From the NCBI RefSeq assembly GCF_000308655.1, contig NZ_BAGC01000044.1:1-64000 (forward strand): a DNA stretch of 64,000 nt, given 5' to 3'. A program made the position numbers and the translations under genes. Shown here in pieces: positions 60,237 to 64,000 of the stretch. This DNA is from Nocardia niigatensis NBRC 100131 (GTDB taxonomy: Bacteria > Actinomycetota > Actinomycetes > Mycobacteriales > Mycobacteriaceae). A model generated the notes under the pieces. That model worked only from the letters and a program-made list of their open reading frames with translations. It was not told the DNA's origin and did no database searches. Every line of letters begins with the position of its first letter. The first letter of the stretch is position 1.

Positions 60237-60949
60237 TCGGCCACGCGGTGTCCGCCACGCATGTCCTCATGCTCGGCGGCGTATTGTTCGGCGCGGTGGC
60301 GCAATCCGCGACCGGCATGGGGTTCTCCCTGGTGGCGGCGCCCCTGCTAGTCCTGCATCTGGGCCCCCGCGAAGGCGTCGCGGCCACGGTGATGCTGGCG
60401 GCGCTCTCCTCCGTCGCACCACTGCTGCGCGATGGGCGCCACGTCCGGCCCCTCGAAGTCACGCGACTGCTGGCGCCGATGCTGCTGTGCACACCGCTCA
60501 TCGCCGCGGCGTTGCACGGGATCGACACCGACCTGCTGGCGATGACCGCCGGCGCCGGCGTGATCGTCGCCGTCGGCGTGCTCGCCAGCGGCATCCGCTG
60601 GAGCTGGCTGCGACGCCCCTGGGGAGCGGTCGCCACCAGCGGCGCCAGTGCGTTTCTCAATGTCATAGGCGGTGTCGGCGGACCGCCGATCGGGCTCTAT
60701 GCCGCCAACTCCGACTGGGAACCGGCGACTGTGCGCGCCAATCTGCACAGTGTCTTCATCGTGCAGAACATCACGACGGCACTGATTCTCGGCATAGCTG
60801 TTCCCGATTCGCTCGAACTGCTCGCGCTGGTGATCGGCACGGTCATCGGGATGGCGCTGGCGACGCGCATTCCGACCGCGCGAATGCGGCTGGTGGTGCT
60901 CGGCATTTCGTTGTTGGGCGGAATCGCATTGATCGGCCGCGCCATCTGA
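60233..60949 (+). CDS. TauE/SafE-type membrane protein
   Basis: A 238-residue protein with several membrane helices (GGVLFGAVAQSATGMGFSLV; GVGGPPIGLYAANSDW; TALILGIAVP). This is the TauE/SafE sulfite- or organosulfonate-export family. It starts with GTG at 60233 overlapping the MFS stop. Its presence at the end of the SDR/FMO operon may hint at a sulfur-containing substrate, which remains inference. Confidence 0.82.
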   Translation: MIGHAVSATHVLMLGGVLFGAVAQSATGMGFSLVAAPLLVLHLGPREGVAATVMLAALSSVAPLLRDGRHVRPLEVTRLLAPMLLCTPLIAAALHGIDTDLLAMTAGAGVIVAVGVLASGIRWSWLRRPWGAVATSGASAFLNVIGGVGGPPIGLYAANSDWEPATVRANLHSVFIVQNITTALILGIAVPDSLELLALVIGTVIGMALATRIPTARMRLVVLGISLLGGIALIGRAI

Positions 60950-61015
60950 GCCGAGGGCCCTGCCGCTCCAGAGGACCTGTCGCACAACGGATTCACAAGT
61001 AGATGAGGAAGAAGT

Positions 61016-61738
61016 ATGAGCATTCGCCGAGCGACCCTGACCGCCGCCGTGCTGGCCGCGAGCGTGGTCACCAGCACCGCGACCGCCACGGCCGCACCCG
61101 ACACCACCACACCGCCGCCGGTCGCCTTCCGCGCGAACCTGGTCGGCGACGCCGTGGTCACCACACTCGCGGACGGGGTCTTCGCACTCACCGGCGACCA
61201 GCAGTCCGTCGCCGTTCGCGATGCCGCCGGGCAGACCCTGGACGCGCTACCGCTGGCGTTCACCCTCGACGGGCAGCGGCTGCCGATCCGGCAGCAGATC
61301 ACCGACGACGGGCACACCCTGCGGCTCGTCCCCGACCTCGCCGGTCTGGACCGGGCGGTGTTGAAACCCGTCGCCGCACCTCTGGAAGACCAGCTGGCCA
61401 TGAACGACCTCATCAACGCCGTCAGCCTGGGCACCTCGATCGGCAGCCTGGTCGGCACCGCCATCGGCGCGGTCGCCGGTATCGGCGTCGGCGTCGCGCT
61501 GGCCGGCGCGTCCTGCCTGGTGCTCACCCTCGGATGCGTGGTGACCGTGCTGCCGATCATCAGCCTCGTCGGCGCGGCGGGCGGGCTCGCCGGCCTGGTC
61601 CTCGCGGGCGGTCCCACCGCGGTGGCGGCGGCCTTCGACTACTGGACCACGCTGCGCGCCGAGCCCGGCCAGAGCAAGTATGCCCCGCAGTTGCAGGGCA
61701 AGCCCGGCATCCCCGCCCCGGCGGCGTCCGGGAACTGA
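61016..61738 (+). CDS. Exported protein with glycine-rich hydrophobic region, paralogue
   Basis: A 240-residue protein. Signal peptide 1-27 (MSIRRATLTAAVLAASVVTS), a soluble part with FALTGDQQSVAVRDAAGQTL, and a Gly-rich hydrophobic stretch (GSLVGTAIGAVAGIGVGVAL; VGAAGGLAGLVLAGGP) ending in FDYWTTL. Same architecture as 3975-4727 and the next gene. Unknown function. Confidence 0.75.
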   Translation: MSIRRATLTAAVLAASVVTSTATATAAPDTTTPPPVAFRANLVGDAVVTTLADGVFALTGDQQSVAVRDAAGQTLDALPLAFTLDGQRLPIRQQITDDGHTLRLVPDLAGLDRAVLKPVAAPLEDQLAMNDLINAVSLGTSIGSLVGTAIGAVAGIGVGVALAGASCLVLTLGCVVTVLPIISLVGAAGGLAGLVLAGGPTAVAAAFDYWTTLRAEPGQSKYAPQLQGKPGIPAPAASGN

Positions 61739-61765
61739 CCCACCACGAACCCAAGGGATACCTGA

Positions 61766-62500
61766 ATGAGACTTCGCACAACGGCTTTCGCCGCGATCGT
61801 GGCGGCCGGCGCGATGACCGTGGCAGCCACGCCCGCCACCGCGGAGCCGACGGCATCGGCGCACTACCGCACCGGCGTGGTGGGCGGCTCCGTCGTCACC
61901 ACCCTCGAGGACGCCACCTTCACCCTGGCGGCGGACCAGCGGTCGGTTCTCGTCCACGACGCGGCGGGACAGTTGGTGTTCAGCCTGCCGCTGGCCTTCG
62001 AGCTCGACGGCGTGCCACACCCGATCCTGCAACAGATCACCGATGCGGGACGCACCCTCGTCCTCATCCCCGACACCGGCCTGCGCGAGATCGCCTCGCC
62101 GCTGGAAAATCAGCTGGCACTGACGGAATTCGCCGGAAACATGACCAAGGCGACCTTGGCCGGCACCGTCGGTGGATTCGTGGTCGGCGCACTGGTGGGC
62201 GCCGTCATCGGTCTCGGCTCGTGCCTGCTGGTCGGCCCCGGCTGCCTGGCCACCACCCCGGCGGCCATCATGGCCTTCGCCGGCGCCGGCGGCCTGATCG
62301 GGCCCCTCGCCCTCGGTGGCGCGGCCCTGGTCGACGGCGTGTGGAAATACGTCACCACCCTGCAGGCCACACCCGGCGAGAGCGCATACGCCGATAAGGG
62401 AGGTCTGCTCGACCCAGACGGCACCGGCGTCCCCGACGCCAACCTTCGGATTCCGCCACTGCCGTTCAAAGCCCTCATGAGCGGCTCCGCTGGCCGATAG
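61766..62500 (+). CDS. Exported protein with glycine-rich hydrophobic region, paralogue
   Basis: A 244-residue protein. Signal peptide 1-27 (MRLRTTAFAAIVAAGAMTVA). FTLAADQRSVLVHDAAGQLV and LPLAFELDGVPHPILQQITD align closely with the preceding protein (ALTGDQQSVAVRDAAGQ; LPLAFTLDGQRLPIRQQITD). The hydrophobic domain is similar. Tandem duplication. Confidence 0.75.
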   Translation: MRLRTTAFAAIVAAGAMTVAATPATAEPTASAHYRTGVVGGSVVTTLEDATFTLAADQRSVLVHDAAGQLVFSLPLAFELDGVPHPILQQITDAGRTLVLIPDTGLREIASPLENQLALTEFAGNMTKATLAGTVGGFVVGALVGAVIGLGSCLLVGPGCLATTPAAIMAFAGAGGLIGPLALGGAALVDGVWKYVTTLQATPGESAYADKGGLLDPDGTGVPDANLRIPPLPFKALMSGSAGR

Positions 62501-62769
62501 GGCACGGCAACAGCGCATGCGTCGCGGTCCCGGCAGCCGCGGCGCAGGCCGGACAGCCCGAGATCGGGGCGGTGGTGACCAGGTGAGCCAGCAGACGTCG
62601 GATTGCGCCGATAGCGAGTGGGATGAGTTCGCTGCCAACGCTTTCGGGACGACGGCGGCATAGCGGCGAGGTAGGCGTTGGCGAGCATCGCGAGGGTGAC
62701 GTGCCGACATTCTGCGCTTTGCCAGTCAGCACCCAATGGAACGCGCGACCGTGATCGCCTCAAACAAAA
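62501..62769. other. Intergenic stretch before tail repeat 4
   Basis: No gene recognised. Only a weak open frame crosses it and does not look protein-like. Confidence 0.55.
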
Positions 62770-62796
62770 TCAGGCCCGGCAATTCGCCGAGCCCGA
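62770..62796 (-). terminator. Terminator hairpin at tail repeat 4
   Basis: TCAGGCCCGGC, loop AATTC, GCCGAGCCCGA. It pairs with two mismatches; read leftward it runs into ATTTTG. Confidence 0.5.
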
Positions 62797-62806
62797 TCAT
62801 CTTCCT

Positions 62807-62914
62807 GTGGACCTGACGGACCAGCATACGAACCGGGCGGTGCTGGTCGACGGGCCGGATGTGGTCATCCGGGCGGTGGGTGCCCGACCGGTCGCGGGCG
62901 GTGGTGCCCGATGA
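62807..62914 (+). repeat. tRNA-end/tail repeat, copy 4, flowing into a replication-relaxation gene
   Basis: GTGGACCTGACGGACCAGCA, then TACGAACCGGGCGGTGCTGG. It is the fullest copy, reading VDLTDQHTNRAVLVDGPDVV then IRAVGARPVAGGGAR to a stop at 62914. That stop overlaps the ATG of the next gene (ATGA), so here the repeat is the 3' end of a gene normally just upstream of the replication-relaxation gene. Confidence 0.75.
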
Positions 62915-64000
62915 CCGGCCACGACGACCGCCCGGCTGCGTTTGGGTCGGCGGATAGCGGCGCGGATGGGGCGGCGGCTGCTCGGTGTCCTATAACCGCC
63001 ACCCCAAACGCCGAACACGATGTCAGTATCCGCGCCGCTCACGCCCACAATCCGGGGGTGGGCTCGAAATCCCGACTCAGTATCAATACTGAGGGTTCAT
63101 CGCGTAGGGGGCGGCGCGGCGGCCGTGCCGTGCACTGCGGCGGGCATCCGGATGCGGGGCCGTGGTTTCGCCTGCTCGATCGTGACCGTCGTCTTCTCGC
63201 ACTACTTGCTGAACACAAGGTGCTGACCACCGCCCAGATCGCCGGCCTGGAATTCACCTCGATCCGCCGCGCCCAGGACCGGCTGGCCAAGCTGCGCGAG
63301 ATGGGCATGCTCTTCGCCTTCCGCGAATCGCTCTACGGCGGCGGCACCAGCCAAACGCGCCACGCGCTCGGCTATTCCGGCGCGCGCCTGATCGCGGCCC
63401 GGCGCGCCGAGACGCCACCGACCCCGGCCGTCTACGCGCTGTCCCTCGAACGGCTGGCCTGCTCCCCGACCCTCGGGCATCGTCTGCGTGTCAACGGGTT
63501 CTTCGCAGCGCTGGCCGCGCACCGCAACCCGGCCCGCAACCCTGACGCGACGGTGCTGGAGGGGCTGACGCAGTGGTGGTCCGAACGCCAATGCGCCGAA
63601 CAGTTTTGGACGGCGTTCGAGCGCGATCCTCAGATTCGTCCCGACGGCTACGGCTGCTGGGAACAGGAGGAACACGCGGTGCGGTTCTTCCTCGAGTACG
63701 ACACCGGCACTGAAACCCTGTCCACCCTCGCCGCCAAACTCACCGACTACCAAGGCTTCCCCACCGACAGGTTCGGAATCCTGCTGTTCTCCCTGCACTC
63801 GACCCGCCGTGAAACCGGGCTCCGGACCGCGCTGCGCCGCACACTCGGCAGCGGCAACCCGGGCATGGTGATCGCCACCACCGCCCGTGACCTCACCCAC
63901 CCCGACGGCCCGGTCGGACCCGTCTGGGTCCTGTGGACGGCTGGGGACGGCGACACGGTGACTGAGCGCCTCCGGTTGACCGAGCTACCCGAACGTGGAC
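62911..64000 (+). CDS. Replication-relaxation family protein, incomplete at the right edge
   Basis: ATG 62911 opens a frame that stays open to the end of the window, over 360 residues. The N-terminal HTH region reads LLALLAEHKVLTTAQIAGLE and FTSIRRAQDRLAKLREMGML. Then come YALSLERLACSPTLGHRLRV, GCWEQEEHAVRFFLEYDTGT and RFGILLFSLHSTRRETGLRT, as in the replication-relaxation (PF13814-type) proteins of actinomycete conjugative elements. The opening 50 residues are low-complexity; a GTG at 63058 is an alternative start. The gene continues past 64000. Confidence 0.8.
   Translation, partial: MTGHDDRPAAFGSADSGADGAAAARCPITATPNAEHDVSIRAAHAHNPGVGSKSRLSINTEGSSRRGRRGGRAVHCGGHPDAGPWFRLLDRDRRLLALLAEHKVLTTAQIAGLEFTSIRRAQDRLAKLREMGMLFAFRESLYGGGTSQTRHALGYSGARLIAARRAETPPTPAVYALSLERLACSPTLGHRLRVNGFFAALAAHRNPARNPDATVLEGLTQWWSERQCAEQFWTAFERDPQIRPDGYGCWEQEEHAVRFFLEYDTGTETLSTLAAKLTDYQGFPTDRFGILLFSLHSTRRETGLRTALRRTLGSGNPGMVIATTARDLTHPDGPVGPVWVLWTAGDGDTVTERLRLTELPERG

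Noticed and set aside
1..64000. CRISPR array or phage tail/defence system
   Set aside because: No regularly spaced direct repeats of CRISPR type and no cas-like proteins were seen; the 9-bp TA operator repeats are too short and too few.

Overview
The window reads as chromosome of a mycolate-type actinomycete, most probably Nocardia. The support is high-GC codon use, a wax-ester-synthase/DGAT gene, DUF732 and DUF4342 proteins, a PapA-like acyltransferase, SARP and PucR-type regulators, and several ATGA/GTGA stop-start overlaps. The genus is inferred from gene content; no marker gene was available to confirm it.

Layout. (1) 1-5 kb: a lipid/stress-type minus-strand block (WS/DGAT, ABM-fold protein, CoA-binding protein, DUF4342) and two exported proteins. 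(2) 4.8-14.4 kb: a catabolic-looking locus with an SDR, a divergent PucR-type regulator, cupin, DUF1330 protein, Asp-nucleophile hydrolase, acyl-CoA ligase, formylglycine-generating enzyme and a Tat-exported type I sulfatase. A TTGTCGC-N3-GCGACAA palindrome recurs upstream of three of its transcription units. (3) 14.4-25.4 kb: a patchwork with an IS110-type transposase carrying one in-frame stop, an XRE/DUF397 pair, a broken AfsR-like regulator lacking its ATPase core, small membrane proteins and a DUF2252 protein. (4) 25.5-45.8 kb: two biosynthetic operons around a stand-alone SARP gene. The first is SDR, P450, PapA-like acyltransferase, dimodular NRPS (C-A-T-C-A-T-TE), ACP, acyl-CoA dehydrogenase-like protein, fatty acyl-AMP ligase and FAD monooxygenase. 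The second is TetR, P450, class I terpene synthase and polyprenyl diphosphate synthase. (5) 46-52.6 kb: toxin-antitoxin pairs, a decayed RHS/YD-repeat gene, three DUF5994 paralogues with a phosphoribosyltransferase remnant, and hypothetical genes. (6) 52.9-61 kb: a sigma-70 gene, then a second PucR-type regulator divergent from an SDR, flavin monooxygenase, SDR, MFS transporter and TauE/SafE-like operon. (7) 61-64 kb: two paralogous exported proteins and the start of a replication-relaxation protein.

How the parts may work together. In the biosynthetic region the FAAL would adenylate a fatty acid, load it on the free-standing ACP, allow the dehydrogenase-like enzyme to desaturate it, and pass it to the N-terminal C domain of the NRPS. 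By eye the first A domain has the serine code DVWHFSLVD(K); the second has a proline-like but unusual code. Promoters upstream of the SDR, the FAD monooxygenase and the P450/terpene operon share CTTAACC/CTAACC, nine bases, then TAGCGT. Two of them have 11-bp-spaced heptamers, the usual SARP-site geometry, so the adjacent SARP may co-control a lipodipeptide and a terpene. The product is not known to me.

Mobile-element scars are frequent. Four loci carry a minus-strand terminator hairpin, a short tRNA-3'-end-like stretch and the same about 70-100 bp sequence. In the 62.8 kb copy that sequence runs into a replication-relaxation gene. A fifth locus has only the hairpin and a tRNA-like 3' end.
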